Positions 1 through 7,339 of a stretch of 64,000 bases of DNA are shown piece after piece (position 1 is the stretch's first letter; the number at the start of each line of letters is the position of its first letter). Source of the DNA: Desnuesiella massiliensis. Its GTDB lineage: Bacteria; Bacillota; Clostridia; Clostridiales; Clostridiaceae. Where the stretch lies: NCBI RefSeq assembly GCF_001403615.1, contig NZ_LN879455.1:814340-878339 (forward strand). The letters run 5' to 3'. The translations under genes were made by a program, and so were the position numbers. The notes beneath the pieces are model-generated. The model searched no databases. It saw only the letters and a list, made by a program, of their open reading frames with translations, and was not told the DNA's origin.

Positions 1-462
1 TATTTTGGATTGTTTCAAGGATTAATGCCTTTAATTGGATGGTTTATCGGAAGCAGATTTAAGGATTACATAACTCAAATAGACCATTGGGTAGCTTTTA
101 TTTTGTTAGCTGTAATTGGCGGAAAAATGATTTATGAAGCTATAAAGGAAGCTGAGGAAGAGAAAGTAAATTGCTTAACCTTTAAAGTATTAGTAGTTTT
201 AGCTATTGCTACTAGCATAGATGCCTTAGCTGTTGGTATAAGCTTTGCGTTTTTAAGCGTATCTATATTAAAAGCTTCAGCTATTATTGCCTGTATTACC
301 TTTTTCATATGCTTTGCTGGGGTATTTTTAGGAAAGTGGTGTGGAGAGGTTTTTCAAAAGAAGGCGGAGATAGTTGGGGGCGTAATATTATTGTTTATTG
401 GGTTTAAAATATTAGCTGAGCATTTAGAGCTAACGCAGCTTGTAATGAAGTTAATACAATAA
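1..462 (+). CDS. mntP: Manganese efflux pump MntP, 5' end outside window
   Basis: Membrane exporter that removes excess Mn(II). The reading frame is open from base 1 (Tyr-Phe-Gly, then Leu-Phe-Gln-Gly-Leu-Met-Pro-Leu-Ile-Gly-Trp), so the gene starts to the left. About 153 residues of a family normally near 185-190 are present. Visible family features are the LMPLIGW segment at the end of an early membrane helix and the second-half helix ATSIDALAVG, whose Asp is conserved in MntP. Four hydrophobic segments remain. Any manganese riboswitch would lie outside the window. The stop codon runs into the A-tract of an original terminator that is now split by an insertion sequence. Confidence 0.9.
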   Translation, partial: YFGLFQGLMPLIGWFIGSRFKDYITQIDHWVAFILLAVIGGKMIYEAIKEAEEEKVNCLTFKVLVVLAIATSIDALAVGISFAFLSVSILKASAIIACITFFICFAGVFLGKWCGEVFQKKAEIVGGVILLFIGFKILAEHLELTQLVMKLIQ

Positions 463-470
463 AAAAGACG
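461..470. terminator. Left arm of the mntP/ferritin bidirectional terminator, split by an IS
   Basis: The arm AAAAAAGACG (461-470) has its complement CGTCTTTTTT at 1901-1910. Removing the IS and one copy of the 9-bp duplication restores a hairpin with an 11-bp stem, a CTTTGCG loop, an A-run on the left and a T-run on the right. It fitted exactly between the stop codons of the convergent mntP and ferritin genes. Confidence 0.8.
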
Positions 471-479
471 ACTTTGCGT
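471..479. repeat. Target site duplication, left copy
   Basis: ACTTTGCGT, repeated directly at 1892-1900. The 9-bp length is within the range usual for IS4-family elements. It flanks the inverted repeats of the element at 480-1891. Confidence 0.8.
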
Positions 480-530
480 TTTAAATGTTGCATTAAGACA
501 ATTTTTGAAAACATGATAGCAGCTTATTAG

Positions 531-568
531 CAAAGGATGGAAAGTTATTTTTCCATCCTTTGTTTTTT
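531..568 (+). terminator. Terminator inside the IS left end
   Basis: Perfect 13-bp stem (531-543 with 550-562), 6-base loop, then TTTTTT. It would stop transcripts arriving from mntP before they run antisense through the transposase gene, and so replaces the terminator the insertion destroyed. Confidence 0.85.
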
Positions 569-654
569 AATTATGATATGTGGTTTATATTGAAAAATCA
601 ACCAAGATATACGCATATAGATTCCCCCTCCCCAAAGAAGAATTTTTTTAAGCG

Positions 655-1761
655 TTAACCTGTACGGAAATATACTACTGTATATTCATCAAAATCTTCG
701 AGTAAGTTTGATCTTATAATACGCGTTAAGGTAAGCATCGAGTACTTAAGAGCAGTAGTATCACAGCATAAGTATATAAGCATATAAGAAATGAGTGCTG
801 AAAATACTTGTATTTTTATAGCATTTTCATTGTAGCCAATGAGTTTTTTTATTTTAAGGTTTTGCTTAATCCATTTGAAGAATAATTCTATTTCCCATCT
901 ATGCTTATAGATCTTTATTATGTCTGAAGCTGGTAAATCAAAAATATTAGTTATAAAGGTCACTGCCTCTCCTTCTTCATTAAAAGTCATGATTTCTCTA
1001 TAACTTTTAGTAGTAAGATTCTTAGAATAGCTTGTACCCATAATAACTTCAGTATCATATATATCTTTAGAAAGATCTGATGATATCATTCGTTCCTCCA
1101 TGACTATGGAATGCTTAGTAGCTCTTGTAACAAATTTTATTTCTTTCTTACTAAGCTCATCGTACCATTTATAGTCGTAATAACCTCTATCAAAAACATA
1201 GATGCAGCTGTTATGCTCAAAGAGGCCATCAATACATTTTCTATCATTTACCTTACCTTTAACTATGTTAATTTTCTCTGGAAATTCACCATTGAATAAA
1301 GTGCTTATCTTTATACCCGCTCTACTATTGTCCATTTGGAAATGTGGAGCAAGCTTTAGAGCAACTAAGATTACTGATGAATCAATAATTTTGATAGGAG
1401 GAATGTCCTTCATAAGCCTAACGGCTCCGCGTCTTCTTTTAGCCTTATCTACCAAATGATAAAATATATCTTCAAAAATTCTATAATCTCTCGCAGAATT
1501 TTTCCTGGAAAACTGGGAGACACTTGGTACATTAATAAGATTTTTAAGCTTTTTATTTGAAGAAATCTCACTTTCAGCTTCTCTAAGACTTTTGCAACCA
1601 CGTATATTTAAATAAATCATTGAGTTTATATGAGAGCGTGTATCAAAATGCTGGCTTCTATAATCACCATTGTATTTTTTTATAGTATGCTTAACAAAAC
1701 TTCCACCGATTTCCGCTATTAATTTATGAAAAACTAGTTTATTATTTTTATTAGATAACAT
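655..1761 (-). CDS. IS4-family DDE transposase
   Basis: Cuts and pastes the surrounding element. The protein is 368 aa from the chosen start. DDE residues are recognisable: Asp in KIIDSSVI (near residue 126), Asp in YVFDRGYYDYKW, and Glu in YKHRWEIELFFKW. The last segment fits the IS4-family Y-(2)-R-(3)-E-(6)-K signature. An ATG 13 codons further upstream is in frame, but the ATG at 1761 has AAGGAGG at ideal spacing, so I start there. The frame is intact. Translation is probably restrained by the inverted repeat at 1766-1818. Confidence 0.93.
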   Translation of the reverse strand: MLSNKNNKLVFHKLIAEIGGSFVKHTIKKYNGDYRSQHFDTRSHINSMIYLNIRGCKSLREAESEISSNKKLKNLINVPSVSQFSRKNSARDYRIFEDIFYHLVDKAKRRRGAVRLMKDIPPIKIIDSSVILVALKLAPHFQMDNSRAGIKISTLFNGEFPEKINIVKGKVNDRKCIDGLFEHNSCIYVFDRGYYDYKWYDELSKKEIKFVTRATKHSIVMEERMISSDLSKDIYDTEVIMGTSYSKNLTTKSYREIMTFNEEGEAVTFITNIFDLPASDIIKIYKHRWEIELFFKWIKQNLKIKKLIGYNENAIKIQVFSALISYMLIYLCCDTTALKYSMLTLTRIIRSNLLEDFDEYTVVYFRTG

Positions 1762-1765
1762 AAAT

Positions 1766-1818
1766 AAACCTCCTTGTGAATGGTTGCTTGTCACTTCCAT
1801 TTAACCACAAGGAGGTTT
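1766..1818 (-). promoter_or_regulatory. Hairpin hiding the transposase ribosome-binding site
   Basis: Perfect 13-bp inverted repeat: CACAAGGAGGTTT read on the minus strand just before the start codon, and AAACCTCCTTGTG upstream of it. A long transcript entering from outside would fold and bury the Shine-Dalgarno. A transcript starting inside the loop would not. This arrangement is known from IS10- and IS50-type elements and limits transposition caused by readthrough. Confidence 0.75.
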
Positions 1819-1891
1819 TCTCTTTCATTATTAAATTTCTACCAATTAAAATGTGTCAATATAAAATTATTTCTTTAATGCAACAGTAGAA

Positions 1892-1900
1892 ACTTTGCGT
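1892..1900. repeat. Target site duplication, right copy
   Basis: ACTTTGCGT, identical to 471-479. It is followed directly by CGTCTTTTTT, the surviving right arm of the interrupted terminator. Confidence 0.8.
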
Positions 1901-1908
1901 CGTCTTTT

Positions 1909-2424
1909 TTATGCTTGAGCATCTACAGGTGGAGTAAAGGTTCTAGTAGCTAATTCATCATCTAACATGTAAAGTGCAGCAGGATTGGACTCCGATCTCT
2001 TAAGCTTAGTTATGATAGACTTGAAGCTGCTTTCTTCCTCCACTTGTTCATCAATAAACCATTTTAGAAGACTAATAGTGGCATGCTCTCTTTCTTCGGT
2101 AGCTATATCAGTTAAGTTGTAAATTCTTTGAGTTACAGTTTTCTCATGCTCATAGCCAGCTTCAAATAAATGAAGAACGCTATCAAATTCTATTTGAGGT
2201 TTATCTATTTGTTGTAGAATTACTCTTCCATCCATTTGATTTATGTAATCATAAAATTTCATTGCGTGAAATAACTCTTCCTGTGCTTGAACTCTAAAAA
2301 AGTTAGCAAAACCATTTAAATCCTCAGCTTCAGCATAGGCAGCCATAGCTAAATAAGAATAAGACGAATAAAATTCGTAGTTAACCTGATCATTCAAAGC
2401 CTTCATTAATCTTTCGCTAATCAT
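1909..2424 (-). CDS. ftnA: Ferritin (FtnA type, non-haem)
   Basis: Iron-storage protein that oxidises Fe(II) and mineralises it inside a 24-subunit shell. The 171-aa protein has the ferroxidase residues at the positions used in E. coli FtnA: Glu17, Glu50, His53, Glu94, Gln127 and Glu130. The C-terminal tail (TFTPPVDAQA) is short. A strong AAGGAGG lies before the ATG, and a near-consensus promoter of its own is at 2460-2488, so it need not depend on the upstream operon. It is convergent with mntP; the terminator between them now holds the IS. Confidence 0.95.
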   Translation of the reverse strand: MISERLMKALNDQVNYEFYSSYSYLAMAAYAEAEDLNGFANFFRVQAQEELFHAMKFYDYINQMDGRVILQQIDKPQIEFDSVLHLFEAGYEHEKTVTQRIYNLTDIATEEREHATISLLKWFIDEQVEEESSFKSIITKLKRSESNPAALYMLDDELATRTFTPPVDAQA

Positions 2425-2459
2425 TTTATATCCTCCTTTTAATTAAATGATATATTTTT

Positions 2460-2488
2460 ATTATATCCAATATAGGCATAATTATCAA
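2460..2488 (-). promoter_or_regulatory. Promoter of the ferritin gene
   Basis: Minus strand: TTGATA (2483-2488), 17-base spacer, TATAAT (2460-2465). Six of six -10 and five of six -35 bases match the sigma-A consensus. It lies in the 85-bp gap after the glycerophosphodiesterase gene. Confidence 0.75.
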
Positions 2489-2509
2489 TGCTATGCAGAA
2501 TTTATGACA

Positions 2510-3238
2510 TTATTCTAATAATTTGCCTAGCTTATCAGGGAAGTTTGTAATAATGCCATGAATACCTAGCTCTATTAGCTTTTTCATAGTTCGCTCATCA
2601 TTTACCGTATAAGTATTGATCTCTATATTTTTTGATTTTATCCCAGCTAATATTTCTTCATGCAGCAGCACAAAATAATGAGGATGCAATGCATCGGCTC
2701 CTACATAAGCTAAATAGTTTTCAGGCTTATATAAGCCATCTCCGTATAATAAGCCAGTTTTTATAGAGGAGTCAATGGATTTACATTTAACCATAGAATA
2801 ATGATTAAAGGAAGACAAAATAGAGCTTTTTCCTAATTTGTATTCATGCAGCTTACTTATTACCTTTTCTTCAATGTTCTCATATAATACTAGTGTGTTT
2901 TTTAGTTCTAAATTTATGTAAAGATTTTTATCCTTAACATAATCTAAAAACTCTTCTAGGGTAGGTATTTTTTCTCCTTTAAATTTTTCGTGAAATTTGA
3001 TTCCTGCGTCAAATTCCATTAGTTCCTTATAAGTAAAATCTTTAATATAGCCTGATCCTGTAGTTGTTCTTTCAAGGGTCTCATCATGACAGATTACCGC
3101 TACTCCGTCTTTGGTTAATTGAACATCTGTCTCAATACCATGGCATCCAGCCTCTACTGCTTTTTTAAATGCAAGCATGGTATTTTCAGGGTAATAACCG
3201 CTGAAGCCCCTGTGAGCTATGTTTAGGCTTTTTTTCAT
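2510..3238 (-). CDS. Glycerophosphodiester phosphodiesterase
   Basis: Hydrolyses glycerophosphodiesters to glycerol-3-phosphate and an alcohol; cytoplasmic, as there is no signal peptide. At 242 aa it is the usual length of a bacterial GDPD domain. Motifs in order: AHRGFSGYYPENT at the N terminus (catalytic His of HRG and the PENT Glu), ETDVQLTKDG (metal-binding Glu and Asp), and CHDETLERTTTG (second catalytic His). An AAGGAG site precedes the ATG. It lies 12 bp behind the Lia-like membrane gene, as the last gene of the two-component operon, which hints at a role in envelope lipid turnover under that system. Confidence 0.93.
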   Translation of the reverse strand: MKKSLNIAHRGFSGYYPENTMLAFKKAVEAGCHGIETDVQLTKDGVAVICHDETLERTTTGSGYIKDFTYKELMEFDAGIKFHEKFKGEKIPTLEEFLDYVKDKNLYINLELKNTLVLYENIEEKVISKLHEYKLGKSSILSSFNHYSMVKCKSIDSSIKTGLLYGDGLYKPENYLAYVGADALHPHYFVLLHEEILAGIKSKNIEINTYTVNDERTMKKLIELGIHGIITNFPDKLGKLLE

Positions 3239-3250
3239 AAACTCATCTCC

Positions 3251-3778
3251 TTAAGACTTTTTTCTTTTTTCATTAATTGCACTAGAAAGTGTTATAAATA
3301 CACCCATGAGCAATAGTAATACTGGCCATAAGTTCTTTAATATAAGAGAACTATACATCCAATTATATAAGCTTAATAAATATATCAATGAGCTAAATAG
3401 GAATAAAATTATAGCTGTAAATATAGGCCAGTATTTTATTCCAAAGCTTAAATTTTTATATCTAAAGTTATGGATAAAGAATATTAACATAAAAGCAATA
3501 GCTAACATAAAAAACAAATGGGCACTTTCAGAGTTCTCCACCACCTTGTTATCATCTAAGGATGAAAAAAGTCCTAAAGTAAATATTATTAAAGAAGGAG
3601 TTAGAACTATTATGTTCTTATATCTTTTCCTTCCCCCTAAAAAAATATATACTCCTAAAAAAGCAAAGCTTATTAAAAAGAAAGATAAATCTATGTCTAT
3701 AAATCCAGTATTTTTAAAAAACATTAAAAATCCGATGGTTATAAGTATTAAGGCAAAAATAGAATTTCTTTTAAGCAT
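3251..3778 (-). CDS. LiaI/LiaF-like multi-pass membrane protein
   Basis: A 175-aa protein with about six hydrophobic helices: one at the N terminus (SIFALILITIGFLMFF), pairs through the middle, and one near the C terminus (LWPVLLLLMGVFITL), ending in a basic tail. This resembles the N-terminal membrane region of LiaI/LiaF proteins, which modulate LiaRS-type envelope-stress systems. It starts 10 bp after the response regulator gene and precedes the GDPD gene. I infer that it senses or dampens the neighbouring kinase. Family assignment rests on topology and context only. Confidence 0.6.
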   Translation of the reverse strand: MLKRNSIFALILITIGFLMFFKNTGFIDIDLSFFLISFAFLGVYIFLGGRKRYKNIIVLTPSLIIFTLGLFSSLDDNKVVENSESAHLFFMLAIAFMLIFFIHNFRYKNLSFGIKYWPIFTAIILFLFSSLIYLLSLYNWMYSSLILKNLWPVLLLLMGVFITLSSAINEKRKKS

Positions 3779-3788
3779 TAGATCACCT

Positions 3789-4445
3789 CTAATTAATATT
3801 TAGCTTTTCCTTTAAAAATAGAGCAGCTTGTGTTCTATCGCTAATTCCAAGCTTGCTATATATATTACTTATATAGTTTTTCACTGTGCCCTCTGATATA
3901 AACAAAGAAGCAGCTATTTGTTTGTTTGTATAGCCCTTTACTAATAGCTTTGCAATCTCAACTTCTCTTTCAGATAATTCTTCTAATAGCTCATAATCAG
4001 AAGAGTAATTATTCTTCTCCTTTGAAGTGCTTGAAAGCTTTGAAACGATTTTAGCAGCTATATTTCCAGGAATTAATAGATTTCCGTGGAAACCATCTCT
4101 GATAGCTTGAAGAAGCTTATCACCAGGAATATCTTTTAATAAATAACCATTAGCTCCATTAGACAAAGCCTCTATGATATATTCATCATCATCGAAGGTA
4201 GTAAGCATTATTATGGTAATACTAGGTATTTCCTTCTTTATTAGTTTTACACTTTCTACACCATTCATTATAGGCATTCTTATATCCATAAGAATTACAT
4301 CAGGTTTTAGCTCCTTTGCTTTCTCGTATGCAATCTGACCATTTTCACAGGTGGCAATTACCTCCATATCATCTTCCAAATCTAAAATAGTCTTTAATCC
4401 ATCTCTCATAAGGGTTTGATCATCAGCTATTAATATTTTTATCAA
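3789..4445 (-). CDS. NarL/LuxR-type response regulator
   Basis: DNA-binding output of the adjacent histidine kinase; 218 aa. The receiver domain (about 1-120) has the acidic pair Asp8/Asp9, phosphoacceptor Asp54 in DVILMDIRMP, Thr82 and Lys104. A LuxR-type helix-turn-helix (about 152-210) contains LSEREVEIAKLLVKGYTNKQIA followed by GTVKNYISNIYSKL. The start overlaps the end of the kinase gene by 23 bp, which implies translational coupling. The nearest described systems with this layout are LiaR/VraR/DesR-like. Confidence 0.94.
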   Translation of the reverse strand: MIKILIADDQTLMRDGLKTILDLEDDMEVIATCENGQIAYEKAKELKPDVILMDIRMPIMNGVESVKLIKKEIPSITIIMLTTFDDDEYIIEALSNGANGYLLKDIPGDKLLQAIRDGFHGNLLIPGNIAAKIVSKLSSTSKEKNNYSSDYELLEELSEREVEIAKLLVKGYTNKQIAASLFISEGTVKNYISNIYSKLGISDRTQAALFLKEKLNIN

Positions 4446-5640
4446 AATTATCCAACCTTTCTATGGGGAGTTTTATACTTAAAATACATCCTCCTTTTTC
4501 AGAAGGACCAATAAAAAATATTCCCTTCAGATTTTCTATCTGTTCTTTCATAACAGTTAATCCAAAGCCGGGTATAATATTTTTACAACCTACACCATAA
4601 TCTTCTAAGCTAAAGACGAGTTCATCACCATGATTAAAAAGAGTAAAATTGAATTTTTTAGAGTTACCATGTTTTATACCATTAGTTAAACCTTCCATTA
4701 AGGCATTATAAATAGTTTTTTCTATTTCTTTAGGAAGTGGGGTCTCTACCTTGATTTCATAATCTATTTCTACTTCAGCATGCTTTATAGTATCACTTAT
4801 TAAAAGCTTTAAGGAAGGTAGGAATTCAAGGATTTGACCACCGTTTTTTAGCATTCTTACAGATCTTCTTATGTCATTTAATCCCTTTCTAACCTGATCT
4901 TGAGCTAAATCTATTTTTTCTATAGCCCTTGGTTTTTCATCTTTCATTAAAAGTCTCTTACCTGCCTCCATTTCTATGAGCACAGTGGTTAAAGTGTGAC
5001 CTACAGTGTCATGAATTTCCCTAGCTATTCTATTTCTTTCTTGCAATAAAGTCATCTCTTCTAGAGCTTCAGAATGCTCCTTTAATTTTGAATAGGCAGC
5101 TTCTAATTTTATGGTTTTTTCTTCTACTTCATGCATAGCTAATATAACCTTTTGCCTTTGTATAATTTGATATTTAGTTAAATATAGAATGCTTGAAATA
5201 AAGGCAAAAAGACCAGAGGCTATGAATATAGAAAAGAATAAGTATCTATAGTTTTCTAATAAATCAATGGTTAGTATATTATTAAAACAAAAAGATAAAT
5301 AGGCCATAAATATAATGAATAAACTAAATCTGGTACTATAGAATAAAATAGCATCAATTAGTATTACTAGAATGTACAAAACTGAGACACCTGACCTATC
5401 TATGAGCATTAACCAATAAATTACAGCTAGATCTGACATCAATAAAAACTTTCCCAAATATCTGTACTTTTTATTAATATATAGTATAGAAAGCCTTATA
5501 CTAGTAGATACAATAAGTATTGAGGATAATATTCCAAGAATCACCTTGTTATTAGAAGAAAAGGTGATTGAAAGAACAAAGGTGAAAATTATTGAAATAT
5601 ATAATATTATTGATATTAATCGTTCACTTCGTTTATCCAT
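4423..5640 (-). CDS. Sensor histidine kinase, HisKA_3 / NarL-partner class
   Basis: Membrane kinase for the regulator encoded next to it; 405 aa from the ATG at 5640, which follows GGGGGAA. An in-frame extension of 31 codons upstream lacks a good ribosome site and I reject it. The first 160 or so residues form about six membrane helices with very short loops, so it has no large extracellular sensor. A coiled-coil stretch follows, then the HisKA_3 block ERNRIAREIHDTVGHTLT with the phospho-His. The HATPase domain has EGLTNGIKHGN (N box) and DYGVGC...GFGLTVM (G boxes). First gene of the four-gene operon. Confidence 0.92.
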   Translation of the reverse strand: MDKRSERLISIILYISIIFTFVLSITFSSNNKVILGILSSILIVSTSIRLSILYINKKYRYLGKFLLMSDLAVIYWLMLIDRSGVSVLYILVILIDAILFYSTRFSLFIIFMAYLSFCFNNILTIDLLENYRYLFFSIFIASGLFAFISSILYLTKYQIIQRQKVILAMHEVEEKTIKLEAAYSKLKEHSEALEEMTLLQERNRIAREIHDTVGHTLTTVLIEMEAGKRLLMKDEKPRAIEKIDLAQDQVRKGLNDIRRSVRMLKNGGQILEFLPSLKLLISDTIKHAEVEIDYEIKVETPLPKEIEKTIYNALMEGLTNGIKHGNSKKFNFTLFNHGDELVFSLEDYGVGCKNIIPGFGLTVMKEQIENLKGIFFIGPSEKGGCILSIKLPIERLDNFDKNINS

Positions 5641-5688
5641 AAAGTTCCCCCAAAAGCATGACATAGCATCCATAAATTTCTTATCTTT

Positions 5689-5718
5689 ATTATAACCATT
5701 AAAAGTTAATATAGACAA
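5689..5718 (-). promoter_or_regulatory. Candidate promoter of the two-component operon
   Basis: Minus strand TTGTCT (5713-5718), 18-base spacer, TATAAT (5689-5694), about 50 bases before the kinase start. The -10 is perfect, the -35 matches four of six. Confidence 0.55.
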
Positions 5719-5827
5719 CTTTAAAATTAACAAATCATTAATACATTATTAAGAGTTACTTAATACTATTTAATAAACTTTGTGCTAATATAAGTTCATA
5801 TAATATATAAAGATTAGAGGGATGAAT

Positions 5828-6130
5828 ATGGATTACATAAATAAAAATACTTTTAAAGGCTTATGGAATCTAATAATAGTAGCCTGTATAGTACTTTTAC
5901 TATTCAGTTCAGCTTATGTGATAATAAATGTATTATTGATACTAGGAGTAATATATGGTATATATAAATTAGCAGGTTTTTTATGGATTAAAGCTAAAGA
6001 TTTCTATTATGGCTTAAATCTTTCTAAAAGTAAAAAGAACTATAAATATGATATAGTAGAGGATCCAGCATATAAAGAAGCTTTTCAAAAGGAAAAAATA
6101 ATAATTGATATTGAATATAAAGAATTATAG
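5828..6130 (+). CDS. Small membrane protein, function unknown
   Basis: A 100-aa protein. Two hydrophobic helices (WNLIIVACIVLLLFSSAYVIINVLLILGVIYGIYKLAGFLW region, residues about 12-55) are followed by a charged, lysine- and glutamate-rich cytoplasmic tail (KSKKNYKYD... EDPAYKEAFQKEK). I use the ATG at 5828 because AGAGGG lies six bases upstream; the ATG at 5822 would sit directly on that site. It is transcribed divergently from the two-component operon and has its own terminator. I do not recognise the family. Confidence 0.75.
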   Translation: MDYINKNTFKGLWNLIIVACIVLLLFSSAYVIINVLLILGVIYGIYKLAGFLWIKAKDFYYGLNLSKSKKNYKYDIVEDPAYKEAFQKEKIIIDIEYKEL

Positions 6131-6137
6131 TTATGTA

Positions 6138-6166
6138 AATAGCCGCCATAATTGGCGGCTATTTCT
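6138..6166 (+). terminator. Terminator after the small membrane protein
   Basis: Stem AAATAGCCGCC / GGCGGCTATTT (11 bp) with a 5-base loop. The downstream T-run is short. Confidence 0.7.
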
Positions 6167-6367
6167 AATTATCATGCATTTTTTTTGATTTTAGCTAAAA
6201 TTTATAGTAATATATTAATAAACTTAGTTATAAAATTGACAAAGTTATTAGTTGATAAAATTAAATAAAAAAGCATAAAAAAATTAATTATAGTCAACAA
6301 TTAAGCTAAAAGATTAATAAAAATAAAAAAAAATAAAATACTTTTAGTAAGAAAATGGCTAAATACT

Positions 6368-6397
6368 TGTTTTTAATATGATTTTCTTAGTATAATA
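6368..6397 (+). promoter_or_regulatory. Candidate promoter of rex in a 350-bp AT-rich leader
   Basis: TTGTTT (6368-6373), 18-base spacer, TATAAT (6392-6397). The rest of 6167-6517 is extremely AT-rich and holds no gene or further structure I can support. The mRNA leader would be about 115 bases. Confidence 0.5.
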
Positions 6398-6517
6398 GTA
6401 AAGAAAGATTTTAGTCACTAAGTTTCACATATTTATATTAAAATAAAAATATTTGATATAAACATTAATCTTACTTTAAATTTCTTTAATAGATTGTTAG
6501 AAGAGGTGTAAAATAGT

Positions 6518-7153
6518 ATGGATAAGAAAAAAAATATATCAATGGCTGTAATAAAAAGATTACCTAAATATCATAGGTATTTGTTAGAGCTTTTAAGGAA
6601 TGATGTAGATAGGATATCTTCAAAGGAGTTAAGCGAAAAAATTGGATTTACTGCTTCACAGATAAGACAGGATTTAAACTGTTTTGGTGATTTTGGCCAG
6701 CAAGGCTATGGCTATAATGTAAAAGAACTATATAGTCAAATCAGCAATATACTTGGTATCACTAAAGATTATAAATGCATCATAATAGGTGCGGGGAACA
6801 TAGGTCAAGCTATTGCAAACTATACTAGCTTCGATAAATTAGGCTTTAAGTTAGAAGGTATCTTTGATGCTAATCCAAAGCTTGTAGGTATTAAAATAAG
6901 AGATATTGAAATTGAAGACATTGATGATATGCCTAAATTTTTAAGAGAAAATCACATAGATATCGGAATAATATGCGTTCCTAGAGTTAACGCTCAAAAG
7001 GTTGCGGATATGCTTGTAAACAATGGAGTTAAAGGTATATGGAATTTCGCTCCAGTAGATTTAGCAGTTTCAGAAGAGGTTATAGTAGAAAATGTACATC
7101 TAAGTGAAAGCTTATTGACGCTTACCTATCTACTTAATGAACACGAAGAATAA
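6518..7153 (+). CDS. rex: Redox-sensing transcriptional repressor Rex
   Basis: NADH/NAD+-responsive repressor; high NADH releases it from DNA and opens fermentation genes. The 211-aa protein has an N-terminal winged helix (about 10-75, with SSKELSEKIGFTASQIRQDLNCFGDFG) and a Rossmann domain starting at CIIIGAGNIGQAIANY (about 88). The C-terminal domain-swap helix is present (SLLTLTYLLNEHEE). It is the gene next to the crt operon, whose promoter carries a Rex operator 97 bp beyond the rex stop codon. In many clostridia Rex controls exactly this pathway. Confidence 0.97.
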   Translation: MDKKKNISMAVIKRLPKYHRYLLELLRNDVDRISSKELSEKIGFTASQIRQDLNCFGDFGQQGYGYNVKELYSQISNILGITKDYKCIIIGAGNIGQAIANYTSFDKLGFKLEGIFDANPKLVGIKIRDIEIEDIDDMPKFLRENHIDIGIICVPRVNAQKVADMLVNNGVKGIWNFAPVDLAVSEEVIVENVHLSESLLTLTYLLNEHEE

Positions 7154-7210
7154 TTTAATTCAAAAAACATTGGATTATTATTGAAAAAATTCTTTAATAG
7201 GTATATAATG

Positions 7211-7237
7211 ATAATTGAAGTGAAATACTTCAATTAT
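7211..7237 (+). promoter_or_regulatory. Perfect 11-bp palindrome upstream of crt: rex terminator or activator site
   Basis: ATAATTGAAGT, centre GAAAT, ACTTCAATTAT. It is followed by TTTTTATCTTT, so it could terminate rex. It also sits 42 bp upstream of the sigma-54 -24 element, and its GAAAT centre is shared with the palindromes upstream of the alcohol dehydrogenase. The two readings cannot be separated from sequence alone. Confidence 0.5.
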
Positions 7238-7249
7238 TTTTATCTTTAT

Positions 7250-7267
7250 TTGTTAGATAATTAACAA
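7250..7267. promoter_or_regulatory. Rex operator of the crt operon
   Basis: TTGTTAGATAATTAACAA. It differs at one position from the clostridial Rex consensus TTGTTAAnnnnTTAACAA. It lies 11 bp upstream of the -24 element, where bound Rex could block looping or polymerase contact. Confidence 0.85.
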
Positions 7268-7278
7268 ACATACTATTT

Positions 7279-7294
7279 TGGCATGAATTTTGCT
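7279..7294 (+). promoter_or_regulatory. Sigma-54 (-24/-12) promoter of the crt operon
   Basis: TGGCAT, five bases, TTGCT. The GG and GC dinucleotides are at the required spacing. Transcription should start near 7305. No good sigma-A promoter is visible between here and the start codon, so the operon probably needs an enhancer-binding activator; a candidate is encoded at 12341-14266. Confidence 0.8.
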
Positions 7295-7339
7295 TCTTAA
7301 TAATATAGAAGTGAAATAAAATAACAAGGGAGGATTACC

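Larger units (their letters stand above)
480..1891 (-). mobile_element. IS4-family insertion sequence, complete, about 1.41 kb
   Basis: The ends are imperfect 17-bp inverted repeats, 14 of 17 matching, with an identical core TGTTGCATTAA at 486-496 and its complement at 1875-1885. Each core is exactly six bases from its end. A 9-bp direct repeat flanks the element. It holds one intact transposase gene, a terminator against inbound transcription on the left, and a Shine-Dalgarno-masking hairpin on the right. An intact transposase, clean ends and an intact duplication suggest a recent, possibly active insertion. Confidence 0.85.

Noticed and set aside
480..655. Degenerate second IS or passenger gene left of the transposase
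   Set aside because: The stretch contains only the inverted repeat and a terminator; no coding frame with similarity or ribosome site.
3306..3803. 165-aa plus-strand ORF opposite the Lia-like membrane gene
   Set aside because: Antisense to a gene that fits its operon and has a ribosome site; the composition is that of a complement of a hydrophobic coding sequence.
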